64,000 nt of DNA. It comes from Streptomyces sp. NBC_00659 (GTDB taxonomy: Bacteria; Actinomycetota; Actinomycetes; Streptomycetales; Streptomycetaceae). Made by a program: the position numbers and the translations under genes. The notes under the pieces were generated by a model. That model was given only the letters and a program-made list of their open reading frames with translations. It was not told the origin of the DNA and did no database searches. Shown here one piece after another: positions 26,455 through 33,776 of this stretch; position 1 is the first letter of the stretch; each line of letters opens with the position of its first letter. Location of the stretch: contig NZ_CP109031.1 of NCBI RefSeq assembly GCF_036226925.1, positions 1,798,001 through 1,862,000 of the forward strand. Direction: 5' to 3'.

Positions 26455-26490
26455 GGCGTGGGTGACGCGACGACGCCGACCGCCGCCCCG

Positions 26491-26538
26491 GCCACAGCCA
26501 CAGCCACAGCCACAGCCACAGCCACAGCCACAGCCACA
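26491..26538. repeat. (GCCACA)8 hexanucleotide tract
   Basis: Eight exact GCCACA units lie between the stops of the convergent ROK and GntR genes, directly before a 9-bp hairpin. Nothing suggests that it is translated. Confidence 0.95.
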
Positions 26539-26540
26539 AA

Positions 26541-26578
26541 ACCCGTCGCGCTCCGAAGGGTTCCGGGGTGCGACGGGT
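26541..26578. terminator. bidirectional terminator between ROK and GntR genes
   Basis: ACCCGTCGC (26541-26549) pairs perfectly with GCGACGGGT (26570-26578). It lies between convergent stops and can serve both strands. Confidence 0.7.
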
Positions 26579-26640
26579 GTGGTCGGACGGGTGTGGTCAG
26601 GGACGCGGCTCGACGAGGGCGGCGGTCCGGGCCGGACGGC

Positions 26641-27402
26641 TCAGGAGGCGCGACGCTCCGGGTCGTGGTGGATCTCCACACCGCCGGAGTCACCGAACGT
26701 GAGCCGGCAGGTGTCCGCGCGGTACGTGGCGACGGACACCGCCGCGGTGCGCCCCTCGGTGAAGAAACGGGTCGTGACCACGAGAACGGGCGCCCCGGGA
26801 AGGCGGTCGAGCTCCTTGGCGTCGTCCGCGCGGGCCGAGCCCAGCTCGACGGCACGGTCCTGGCCTTCCAGTTCCAGCCGCTGGAGCTCGCGCAGCACGG
26901 CACGCGCACGGGCGGCACCCGAGGGCGCGTCGATCGCCGACAGGTCCGGCACCGAGGAAGCCGGGATGTACAGAAGTTCGGCGGCGACGGGCTGACCGTG
27001 TGTCACCAGGGAACGGCGTACGGTGTGCAGCAACTCGCCGTCGGCGGTCTCCAGGATGCCGGCCACCGGCGCGGGCGGCGCCGCCACGGTGCAGTCCGCG
27101 GCGTGCCAGGCGTCACCGACGGCCCCCGGCCACACGTGCTGTTCGGTTCCGACGGCCACGCCCACGCGCGGTGGCGCGACGGTGGTGCCCACGCCGCGAC
27201 GGCGCTGCAGGCGGCCGTCCAGTTCGAGCTGTTCGAGCGCTTGGCGCAGGGTCGCCCGAGCGACACCGAAGCGGGCCGCCAAATCACGTTCGTTGGGCAG
27301 GATCTCGCCCACCGTGAACTCGGAGTCCAGCGCCTCGCTCAGCACGGTCCTCAGGTGCCAGTACTTCGGTTCCGGCACCGATTCCAACTGCGTGGTCCCC
27401 AC
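26641..27402 (-). CDS. GntR/HutC-type regulator with UTRA domain
   Basis: A 253-residue regulator from a GTG at 27402. The winged helix (about 12-75) has EILPNERDLAARFGVARATL and RQALEQLELDGRLQRRRGVG. The UTRA ligand-binding domain (about 95-245) has LLHTVRRSLVTHGQPVAAEL, VLVVTTRFFTEGRTAAVSVA and YRADTCRLTF. The layout is that of the HutC/DasR group, whose ligands are often sugar phosphates or amino-acid derivatives. Its promoter carries a TTGGTC/GACCAA operator, so it probably represses itself. No catabolic gene is adjacent, so its other targets lie elsewhere. Confidence 0.9.
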   Translation of the reverse strand: MGTTQLESVPEPKYWHLRTVLSEALDSEFTVGEILPNERDLAARFGVARATLRQALEQLELDGRLQRRRGVGTTVAPPRVGVAVGTEQHVWPGAVGDAWHAADCTVAAPPAPVAGILETADGELLHTVRRSLVTHGQPVAAELLYIPASSVPDLSAIDAPSGAARARAVLRELQRLELEGQDRAVELGSARADDAKELDRLPGAPVLVVTTRFFTEGRTAAVSVATYRADTCRLTFGDSGGVEIHHDPERRAS

Positions 27403-27479
27403 CCTGTCCTCCGCAATCGCCGTGGCCCGGCGGCGTTTTCACGCCCTTGTTTATTAAAGGTTCCTGCACTATCCCTGCG

Positions 27480-27514
27480 ACGATAGAGCCGCCCCCACCC
27501 TTGGTCAAGACCAA
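27480..27514 (-). promoter_or_regulatory. promoter of the GntR gene with dre-like operator
   Basis: On the minus strand, TTGACC (27508-27503) and TATCGT (27485-27480) are -35 and -10 boxes 17 bases apart. The palindrome TTGGTCTTGACCAA (27514-27501 on this strand) overlaps the -35 box. Its half-site matches the TGGTC-GACCA core bound by DasR-type GntR proteins. Confidence 0.7.
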
Positions 27515-27601
27515 TCCTCGAACCCTTACGGATTGCACAGGCACCCCGCCGCGGAGCGTTCACGGGGTGTTCTCGCCGGGCGACGTTCGCGACACAACGC
27601 C

Positions 27602-27631
27602 GAAAGCCCCCGTACAAAGACGGGGGCTTTC
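27602..27631. terminator. 12-bp perfect hairpin after the ECF41 gene
   Basis: GAAAGCCCCCGT (27602-27613) pairs perfectly with ACGGGGGCTTTC (27620-27631) around ACAAAG. It follows the stop of the minus-strand sigma factor gene at 27673 and insulates it from the GntR promoter. Confidence 0.8.
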
Positions 27632-27672
27632 GCTCTTCTGCGGCGCCTCGGACGGAGGCGTCCTCCGGGGCA

Positions 27673-28557
27673 TCAGGCCGCGGGGATCGACATCAGCTTC
27701 TCCGGGTTGCGCACGATGTAGACGCACTGGATACGGCCGTCCGCGACGTCCAGTTGGATGATGCTGTCGGGCTTGCCGTCGGACAGCGCGAGCACCGCGA
27801 GACCGCCGTTGACCTCGAGGAAGCGCAGCGACAGGCCGGACGCACCCTTCTTGGTGACGCCGACGACGAAGCGGCCGACCTTCTCGGCCGTGTCGAGGAT
27901 CCGCAGCGGCGCCTGGGCTCGGCCTCCGCTGTCGCCGATGAGCCGCGCCTCCGGTGCCAGCAGGGACACGAGTCCCTCCAGATCGCCCTCGCCCGCCGCG
28001 GCGAGGAACCGCTCGGTGAGGTCACGGCGTTCGGCCGGGTCGACCTCGTAGCGCGGCCGCCGTTCCTCCACGTGCTTGCGCGCCCGCCCGGCGAGTTGAC
28101 GCACCGCAGGCTCGCCCCGGTCGAGGACGGCGGCGATGTCGGCGTACGGATAGCCGAACGCCTCTCTCAGGACGAACACCGCGCGTTCCAGCGGTGACAG
28201 GGACTCCAGGACGACGAGGACGGCGAGGGAGACGGAGTCCGCGAGAACGGCCCGCTCGGCGCTGTCGGGCACGGTCTCGCCGAAGTCGGTGACGTACGGT
28301 TCCGGGAGCCACGGTCCGACGTAGGCTTCACGGCGCGACCGGACCTGGCGCAGCCGGTCGATGGCGAGCCGGGTCGTGACGCGGACCAGATACCCGCGTG
28401 CTTCCCGCACATCCGACCGGCCCTTGCCGGACCAGCGCAGCCACGCCTCCTGGACGACGTCCTCCGCGTCGGCCACTCGGGCGAGCATGCGGTACGCAAC
28501 ACCCATCAGTAAGGGGCGGTGTTCTTCGAAGACATCGGTCGCCGTGTCGCTTGCCAC
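27673..28557 (-). CDS. ECF41-type sigma factor with SnoaL-like C-terminal domain
   Basis: A 294-residue sigma factor (SigJ/ECF41 type). GTG at 28557 is chosen; an open frame continues upstream but runs across the divergent gene's promoter. Region 2 has VFEEHRPLLMGVAYRML and DAEDVVQEAWLRW; region 4 has LSPLERAVFVLREAFGYPY and AVRQLAGRARKHVEER. Residues about 180-294 are the fused SnoaL-like domain (TERFLAAAGEGDLEGLVSLL), which in this group replaces a separate anti-sigma factor and tunes activity. ECF41 sigma factors usually control a neighbouring oxidoreductase; here one is divergent. Confidence 0.93.
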   Translation of the reverse strand: MASDTATDVFEEHRPLLMGVAYRMLARVADAEDVVQEAWLRWSGKGRSDVREARGYLVRVTTRLAIDRLRQVRSRREAYVGPWLPEPYVTDFGETVPDSAERAVLADSVSLAVLVVLESLSPLERAVFVLREAFGYPYADIAAVLDRGEPAVRQLAGRARKHVEERRPRYEVDPAERRDLTERFLAAAGEGDLEGLVSLLAPEARLIGDSGGRAQAPLRILDTAEKVGRFVVGVTKKGASGLSLRFLEVNGGLAVLALSDGKPDSIIQLDVADGRIQCVYIVRNPEKLMSIPAA

Positions 28558-28668
28558 CGGACCATCCCACCCGACACATTCCCCGGTGTCCAGGCGAATC
28601 GGCCGCCCCGGAGCACAATGGCCGCGGGCCGCCGGTGGCCGGCGGTCCCGAAAACGGGAGGAACGACG

Positions 28669-29322
28669 ATGCGATACGGGGTACTGGGCACGGGCGACGT
28701 GGGGCGCGCCCTTGCCGGCAAGCTGGTCGAACTGGGCCACGAGGTCTCCTTGGGCTCGCGCACCAAGGACAACGCGACGGCCGTCGAGTGGGCCGACGGC
28801 GCGGGGCCCACCGCCCATCACGGTACCTTCGCGGACGCCGCGGCGTTCGGCGAGGTGGTCGTGAACGCGGTGGGCGGGCGGATCGCGCTCGCCGTACTGC
28901 GGTCGGCAGGGGAGGAACACCTGGACGGCAAAGTGCTGTTGGACGTCTCCAACCCCCTGGCGTTCGAGGACGGCGAGCTACGGCTGTCTCCCGTCGAGTC
29001 GGACAGTGTGGGCGAGCAGATCCAGCGCGAGTTCCCGGGGGCCCGGGTGGTGAAGAGTCTCAACACCGTCAACTGCCAAGTGATGGTCGAGCCTTCCAGG
29101 GTGCCGGGCGAGCACCAGATCTTCGTCTCCGGTGACGACGAGAGCGCCAAAGAACAGGTGACGGCGCTGCTGGGCGAGTTCGGCTGGCCCGCGCGGCGTG
29201 TGTTCGACCTGGGGGGCATCCACACCGCGCGGGTCGTGGAGATGTACGTGCCGCTGTGGGTCAAGCTCATGCAGGGCATCGGGCACGCGGACTTCAACGT
29301 GGAGGTGCGCAGAGCGCGTTAG
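28669..29322 (+). CDS. NADP-binding oxidoreductase (F420-dependent NADP reductase-like)
   Basis: A 217-residue Rossmann-fold protein starting at the ATG at 28669 after a GGAGG site. MRYGVLGTGDVGRALAGKL carries the G-x-G-x-x-G dinucleotide motif and SLGSRTKDN the NADP-phosphate-binding Arg. DVSNPLAFEDGELRL and VKSLNTVNCQVMV are shared with the F420:NADP oxidoreductase-like family. It is divergent from the ECF41 gene and is the probable regulon member. The substrate is unknown. Confidence 0.87.
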   Translation: MRYGVLGTGDVGRALAGKLVELGHEVSLGSRTKDNATAVEWADGAGPTAHHGTFADAAAFGEVVVNAVGGRIALAVLRSAGEEHLDGKVLLDVSNPLAFEDGELRLSPVESDSVGEQIQREFPGARVVKSLNTVNCQVMVEPSRVPGEHQIFVSGDDESAKEQVTALLGEFGWPARRVFDLGGIHTARVVEMYVPLWVKLMQGIGHADFNVEVRRAR

Positions 29323-29485
29323 TGCCCCACGGAGGCGTGCGACCGGGGCGGCGGCCGGCGTGTGATGACTGGCGCGTGACGGCCGACGCACGGTTCGTGA
29401 CGGCTCGGGGCTACCCGTCGGTAGCACTTGCTGACAAGCTGTCTACAAGATGGTTCGTCACAGCGTTCAGACGAGGAGCAGTCCC

Positions 29486-30316
29486 ATGCCCGACACGGTC
29501 ACCGTCAGCCTCCCCTCACCGCGCGGCCCCAAGGACGTCACCGTGTCCTACGCGCGCGTGGGCACCGGCGAACCGCTGCTCCTGCTGCATGGCATCGGCC
29601 ACCACCGTCAGGCCTGGGACCCGGTCATCCCCATCCTCGCCGCCGAACGCGACGTGATCGCCGTCGACCTTCCCGGCTTCGGCGCGTCCCCGGCGCTGCC
29701 CGAGGGAATGACCCACGACCTGCCGACGGTGGTGCCCCTGCTCGGCGCGCTGTGCGAGGCGCTGGAGATCGAACGGCCGCACGTCGCCGGCAACTCGCTC
29801 GGCGGGTTGCTGGCCCTGGAACTGGGGCGCGAGAAGCTCGTACGGTCCGTCACCGCGCTCTCGCCCGCCGGCTTCTGGTCACCGGTGGAACGGCGTTACG
29901 CCTTCGGCCTGCTGATCGCCATGCGGCAGGCTGCCCGCCGCACGCCCGTCCCGGTCATCGAGCGGCTCTCCCGCTCGGCGGCCGGGCGGACGGTGCTGAC
30001 CAGCTCCATCTACGCCCGGCCCGGCCGCCGTTCACCTGAAGCGGTCGTCGCCGAGACCCTCGCCCTGGCCCACGCCGAGGGATTCGACGAAACGTTGCGG
30101 GCGGGTACGAACGTCCAGTTCACGGACGACATCCCGACACTCCCCGTCACGGTGGCCTGGGGCACCCGCGACCGGCTGCTGCTCCGCCGCCAGGGTGTCC
30201 GGGCCAAGCAGATCATTCCGCGGGCGCGACTGGTGCGGCTGCCCGGCTGCGGCCACGTCCCGATGAACGACGACCCGGCGCTCGTCGCCCGCGTCATCCT
30301 CGACGGAAGCCGCTGA
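29486..30316 (+). CDS. alpha/beta hydrolase
   Basis: A 276-residue cytoplasmic hydrolase. ATG 29486 has GAGGAG upstream. LLLLHGIGHHRQAWDPV contains the oxyanion-hole HG. The nucleophile elbow is AGNSLGGLLALELG (G-x-S-x-G), the acid is D in AWGTRDRLLL, and the His is in LPGCGHVPMND. The substrate is unknown. An insertion sequence begins 27 bases past the stop, so the native downstream context has been displaced. Confidence 0.88.
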   Translation: MPDTVTVSLPSPRGPKDVTVSYARVGTGEPLLLLHGIGHHRQAWDPVIPILAAERDVIAVDLPGFGASPALPEGMTHDLPTVVPLLGALCEALEIERPHVAGNSLGGLLALELGREKLVRSVTALSPAGFWSPVERRYAFGLLIAMRQAARRTPVPVIERLSRSAAGRTVLTSSIYARPGRRSPEAVVAETLALAHAEGFDETLRAGTNVQFTDDIPTLPVTVAWGTRDRLLLRRQGVRAKQIIPRARLVRLPGCGHVPMNDDPALVARVILDGSR

Positions 30317-30342
30317 GCCGTCCTCGGCGGCAGCGGTCTTAG

Positions 30343-31868
30343 CTTCGCTTTTATCCGTGTGCTCTGGTCGTGCATGGTTGGTTGCTCGGTAGCCGGGACA
30401 TGGAACGGCCATCGCGGGACTCTCCAGGTAGGTGAAGACCAGGGGAGGGTGCGATGGCCGTCGCTGTCAGCGTGCTCGGGGCGGGGGCGGGCCGCCAGAG
30501 CGGAGCCAGCTTGGCGCGGTTCCGCAGGGGTTGGTACGACTGCCTGGCCCGGCGGGGTGACGCGTTGTTCGAGCTGACGGATGCCCTGCTGGCGGCCGGC
30601 CCGGTCATCTCGCTGCCCTACCTGTCACTCGATGGGCTGCACCGCCGCGGCCACGGGAGTACCTATGCGGCCCTGGCTGAAGGCTACGTGGATGCCGAAA
30701 AGGTGCGTGAGCTGCTCGCTGCCTCGCTGCCCGGTGCTTCGTGCCCTGTGTTCGCGGTGGACGTGAGCGTGTGGGTCCGCAGCGATGCCGAGTGCTCGCC
30801 TGACCGCGGCTACTACTACCACCCCTCCAAGCACTCGGCGGGACAGCCAATCGTTGCCGGCTGGGCCTACTCCTGGCTCGTTGGCCTGGAGCTGACGACG
30901 AACTCGTGGACCGCGCCAGTAGATGCCCAGCGGCTGCTGCCGGGGCAGAATCCCAGCACGGTCGCCGCCCTCCAGATCCACGGTCTGCTGCGACGGAGTC
31001 CCGAACTTGGCCTCAAGACCCCGCTGTTTGTATTCGACGGCGGCTACGATTCCGTCCGCCTGGCTCTCGAACTCGCCGGAACTGCGGCCCAGATCCTGGT
31101 CCGGGTCCGCTCCGACCGGTCGTTCTACGCCGACCCGCCACCCATCAGGGCGACAGGCTCGGGGCGGCCGCGCCGCCACGGCGCGAAGTTCACTTGTCCC
31201 GACCCCACCACCTGGCCGGTCCCGGACGCCGTCCACACCTGCGCGGACGAGCAATACGGCGCGGTGAGCGTGCAGATGTGGCACCGCCTGCACGCCAAGA
31301 CCCAGCAGCACGACGGACACGGCAGCCGAGGCCCTCGCCCCATCGTCCCCGGCACCCTGGTCCGGCTCACCGTCGACCGGCTGCCCGGCCGGAGCCGGGC
31401 CCCGAAGACTCTGTGGCTGTGGTGGACAGGCCCCTTTGGCCAGACCCCCGATCCGGACCTGCTCTGGCGGGCCTACACCCGCCGGTTCGACATCGAGCAC
31501 ACCTTCCGGTTCGCCCGCCAGACCCTGAACTGGACTCTGCCCCGGCCCCGCACTCCGGAGCAGGCCGACCGATGGACCTGGCTGGTCATCGCCGCCTACA
31601 CCCAACTCCGCCTTGCCCGCTCCCTGGTGGCCGACCATCGGCTGCCCTGGGAACAGCCTTTGCCGCAGACCCATCTCACACCCGGCCGCGTCCGCCGACG
31701 ATTTCGTCACGTCCAGGCAGCAATGGGAACACCGGCCAAGCCGCCACAACCCTGCGGACGCTCCACAGGCCGTCCACAAGGCACCCGACGAGGCCCAGCC
31801 ACCCGCCACCCCGCAGTCAAAACAGCTGCAAGACCTGCGATCCGACACTCACAGGGATAAAAGCGAAG
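30343..31868 (+). mobile_element. insertion sequence with 19-bp terminal inverted repeats
   Basis: The left end CTTCGCTTTTATCCGTGTG (30343-30361) and the complement of the right end (31850-31868) agree at 18 of 19 positions. CTTAG occurs directly on both sides (30338-30342 and 31869-31873) and is a likely target duplication, though palindromic overlap leaves its exact length open. One long transposase gene fills the element. It looks intact. Confidence 0.88.
30454..31860 (+). CDS. transposase (DDE type, NF041680-like/IS701-like)
   Basis: A 468-residue transposase from the ATG at 30454 with a GGGAGG site. Acidic motifs are VFAVDVSVWVRSD (first Asp), LFVFDGGYDSVRLAL (second Asp) and RRFDIEHTFRFARQTLNW (Glu), matching the DDE order. 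The basic segment RRFDIEHTFRF and the domain start SGASLARFRRGWYDCLARR are typical of a group common in Streptomyces that I recall as NF041680. The C-terminal 60 residues are Pro/Arg-rich and extend into the right inverted repeat. Confidence 0.88.
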   Translation: MAVAVSVLGAGAGRQSGASLARFRRGWYDCLARRGDALFELTDALLAAGPVISLPYLSLDGLHRRGHGSTYAALAEGYVDAEKVRELLAASLPGASCPVFAVDVSVWVRSDAECSPDRGYYYHPSKHSAGQPIVAGWAYSWLVGLELTTNSWTAPVDAQRLLPGQNPSTVAALQIHGLLRRSPELGLKTPLFVFDGGYDSVRLALELAGTAAQILVRVRSDRSFYADPPPIRATGSGRPRRHGAKFTCPDPTTWPVPDAVHTCADEQYGAVSVQMWHRLHAKTQQHDGHGSRGPRPIVPGTLVRLTVDRLPGRSRAPKTLWLWWTGPFGQTPDPDLLWRAYTRRFDIEHTFRFARQTLNWTLPRPRTPEQADRWTWLVIAAYTQLRLARSLVADHRLPWEQPLPQTHLTPGRVRRRFRHVQAAMGTPAKPPQPCGRSTGRPQGTRRGPATRHPAVKTAARPAIRHSQG

Positions 31869-31914
31869 CTTAGAACCCCTAACGAAATGAGTGCGGGCGA
31901 CGGTCGGTTATGCG

Positions 31915-32874
31915 TCAGTGGTCGTTGCTGTCGCCGGACAACCCCAGGGCAACGGTGCGTGCTCCCGGTGTGAAGCCGACGATGGTGTGTTCCCAGTGCT
32001 CGCCGGGCCAGTGGTACGTCACGCGCCCCTCGGCGGGGCGGTAGTGGGCGGTATACACAGTGCCCAGCCACTGGTCGTAGCTGCACTGGTACAGCGGTGG
32101 TCGCAGCATCGACGGAACATCAACTCCCGCTGCCTGAACGGCGGCCAGTCGTGCTCGTGTCCGGGTGGTTCGTTCCTGCTCGTCAGACACGGGTAGGTGC
32201 TGGTGATTGGCGGCGCAGGCGTCGTGGGCCTCGGTCATCGGGATGTCGGGACCCACATAGACCGTCAGGCTCTGGTGCTCGTCGACGAGGGTGACGTTCT
32301 GCGGAATCGCGATGGGTATCGTGCGCAGTCTGTCGATGGCCTCGTCAACGGTCCGGCAGGTTTCCAGTAGGTAGCGCAGCACGAGGGGAATGGCGAATCC
32401 GGGCCCATGGACGAATCGCCCGCCGAAGGTGAGTGACACTGCGAGTCCGGCGTCGTTCATACCGTCCAGCAGGCCCCATCCTGCTTCCTGCATTCCGATA
32501 ACTGGGCGGAGGAACTGGGAGGAAACGATGGTGCCTTCGCAGTGATCCGGGGCGAAGTCGTAGTTTCTGAGCAGCGTGCCCTCGTGGCCGATCTGGGTGC
32601 AGCCAGAGAAGAACGGACGCACGGTCGCCATGGTGAGAAGCGTCCTGGCCTGTGGAGATTCCAGTTGATCCGCGAGCCGGTCGAGCACGGGGACCAGTTC
32701 GGGCATGTGCGTATCGAAGAGTCGTCGGGCCTGCGCTGCGCCCTCGAGGGTGCGGCCCTCCTCGGTCAGCCAGTCCTCTGCCTTCGCCATGGCTGAACAG
32801 ACATGCGCGGCCCACCGACCGTCTGCGCCGTCACCGATCTCAATGGCATGGAACGTCTTGACGTAGTGGCTCAT
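31915..32874 (-). CDS. C45-type acyltransferase/peptidase (Ntn hydrolase)
   Basis: A 319-residue protein of the acyl-CoA:6-aminopenicillanate acyltransferase (C45) group, whose precursors cut themselves at a Gly-Cys bond. The likely site is FFSG/CTQIG with nucleophile C92, followed by EGTLLRNYDFAP. GWGLLDGMNDAGLAVSLTFGG and RYLLETCRTVDEAIDRL are conserved in the family. Base composition is less GC-rich than in neighbouring genes. It lies between two insertion sequences, and its ATG is only a few bases from the IS5 end, so its own promoter may have been lost. No ribosome binding site is visible. Confidence 0.82.
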   Translation of the reverse strand: MSHYVKTFHAIEIGDGADGRWAAHVCSAMAKAEDWLTEEGRTLEGAAQARRLFDTHMPELVPVLDRLADQLESPQARTLLTMATVRPFFSGCTQIGHEGTLLRNYDFAPDHCEGTIVSSQFLRPVIGMQEAGWGLLDGMNDAGLAVSLTFGGRFVHGPGFAIPLVLRYLLETCRTVDEAIDRLRTIPIAIPQNVTLVDEHQSLTVYVGPDIPMTEAHDACAANHQHLPVSDEQERTTRTRARLAAVQAAGVDVPSMLRPPLYQCSYDQWLGTVYTAHYRPAEGRVTYHWPGEHWEHTIVGFTPGARTVALGLSGDSNDH

Positions 32875-32895
32875 GAGGTAGGACCCAACTAAATT

Positions 32896-33369
32896 TCAGG
32901 CCCACTTTTCAAGGGCACGCAGGCGTCGCCAGCAGATGAGTGCGCATCCCAGAGTGAGGAACGCTTCGTGGATGTCGTCGCGGATCTCCCAGCGGATCCG
33001 CAGGCGGCGGAACCAGTGAAGGTGAGCGAACGCGCGCTCCACGACCCAACGTTGGGCGCCGAGTCCGGAGCCGTGTTCGGTGCCCCGGCGGGCGATCAGC
33101 GGTTTCACGCCGAGGCCCCAGACGAGTCGGCGGTACTTGTCGTGGTCGTAGCCGCGGTCACCGAGCACCGCGTCCGGTCGGCGTCGGGGCCGACCACGTT
33201 TGCCCCGCACAGGCGGCACGGCCTGGAGTAGTGGGATCAACTGCGTGACGTCGTTGCGGTTGCCGCCGGTCAGGGTGACGGCGAGCGGGATGCCGCTGGC
33301 GTCGGTGATGAGGTGGTGTTTGCTGCCCGTCCTGCCCCGGTCGACAGGGCTTCGCCCGGTCTTGGCTCC
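32896..33369 (-). CDS. IS5-family transposase, frame B (after -1 frameshift)
   Basis: C-terminal half of the transposase, 157 codons from the slip site. GAKTGRSPVDRGRTGSKHHL, AVTLTGGNRNDVTQLIPLL, VLGDRGYDHDKYRRLVWG (second Asp) and QRWVVERAFAHLHWFRRLR (Glu) complete the DDE triad. The frame is open upstream to 33492, but that part is meaningless. Expression needs a -1 shift at the A3G5 run; many IS5/IS427 elements are arranged this way. Confidence 0.88.
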   Translation of the reverse strand, partial: GAKTGRSPVDRGRTGSKHHLITDASGIPLAVTLTGGNRNDVTQLIPLLQAVPPVRGKRGRPRRRPDAVLGDRGYDHDKYRRLVWGLGVKPLIARRGTEHGSGLGAQRWVVERAFAHLHWFRRLRIRWEIRDDIHEAFLTLGCALICWRRLRALEKWA

Positions 33370-33752
33370 CCCTTTAACGCCCGAATGTGGGAGCCGTCGA
33401 CCGCCGCCTGGGAGAAGTCCAGGGCGTTCGCAGCACGGAGTTCGGCGAGAAGGATCTCGTGCAGCCGGGGCCAGACGCCGGCCTCGGTCCACTCAGCCAG
33501 GCGGCGCCAGCAGGTCATACCCGAGCCGAAGCCGAGTTCCTGCGGCAAGTGTTCCCAGGCGATCCCGGTGTTCAGCACGAACAGGATGCCCTGGAAAACC
33601 AGCCGGTCCGGATGCCGCTTGCGCCCGGGATAGCGAGTGCGGCGCTCTACCTTCGGCAACAGCGGTTCGATCATCGCCCACAGCTCGTCCTCAACATGCC
33701 ACGGCTTCGGCCGAGCCACCTCACACCCCCGGATCGTCACTTCCGGAGCCAT
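33270..33752 (-). CDS. IS5-family transposase, frame A
   Basis: N-terminal half of the transposase, 160 residues if read alone. KPWHVEDELWAMIEPLLP is the DUF4096-type start, and HLPQELGFGSGMTCWRRL and AAVDGSHIRALKG, with the first catalytic Asp, are diagnostic. The useful reading ends near 33369 at a run TTAAAGGGGG (33377-33368 on this strand). Beyond it frame A reads EPRPGEALSTG, which is not transposase-like. A -1 slip there joins it to frame B and gives about 285 residues. Confidence 0.88.
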   Translation of the reverse strand: MAPEVTIRGCEVARPKPWHVEDELWAMIEPLLPKVERRTRYPGRKRHPDRLVFQGILFVLNTGIAWEHLPQELGFGSGMTCWRRLAEWTEAGVWPRLHEILLAELRAANALDFSQAAVDGSHIRALKGEPRPGEALSTGAGRAANTTSSPTPAASRSPSP

Positions 33753-33776
33753 CCAACCACCTCGAAGATCATTCTG

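Noticed and set aside
26491..26538. GCCACA array as a CRISPR or short coding sequence
   Set aside because: Units are only six bases, contiguous and without spacers, and no cas gene is present.
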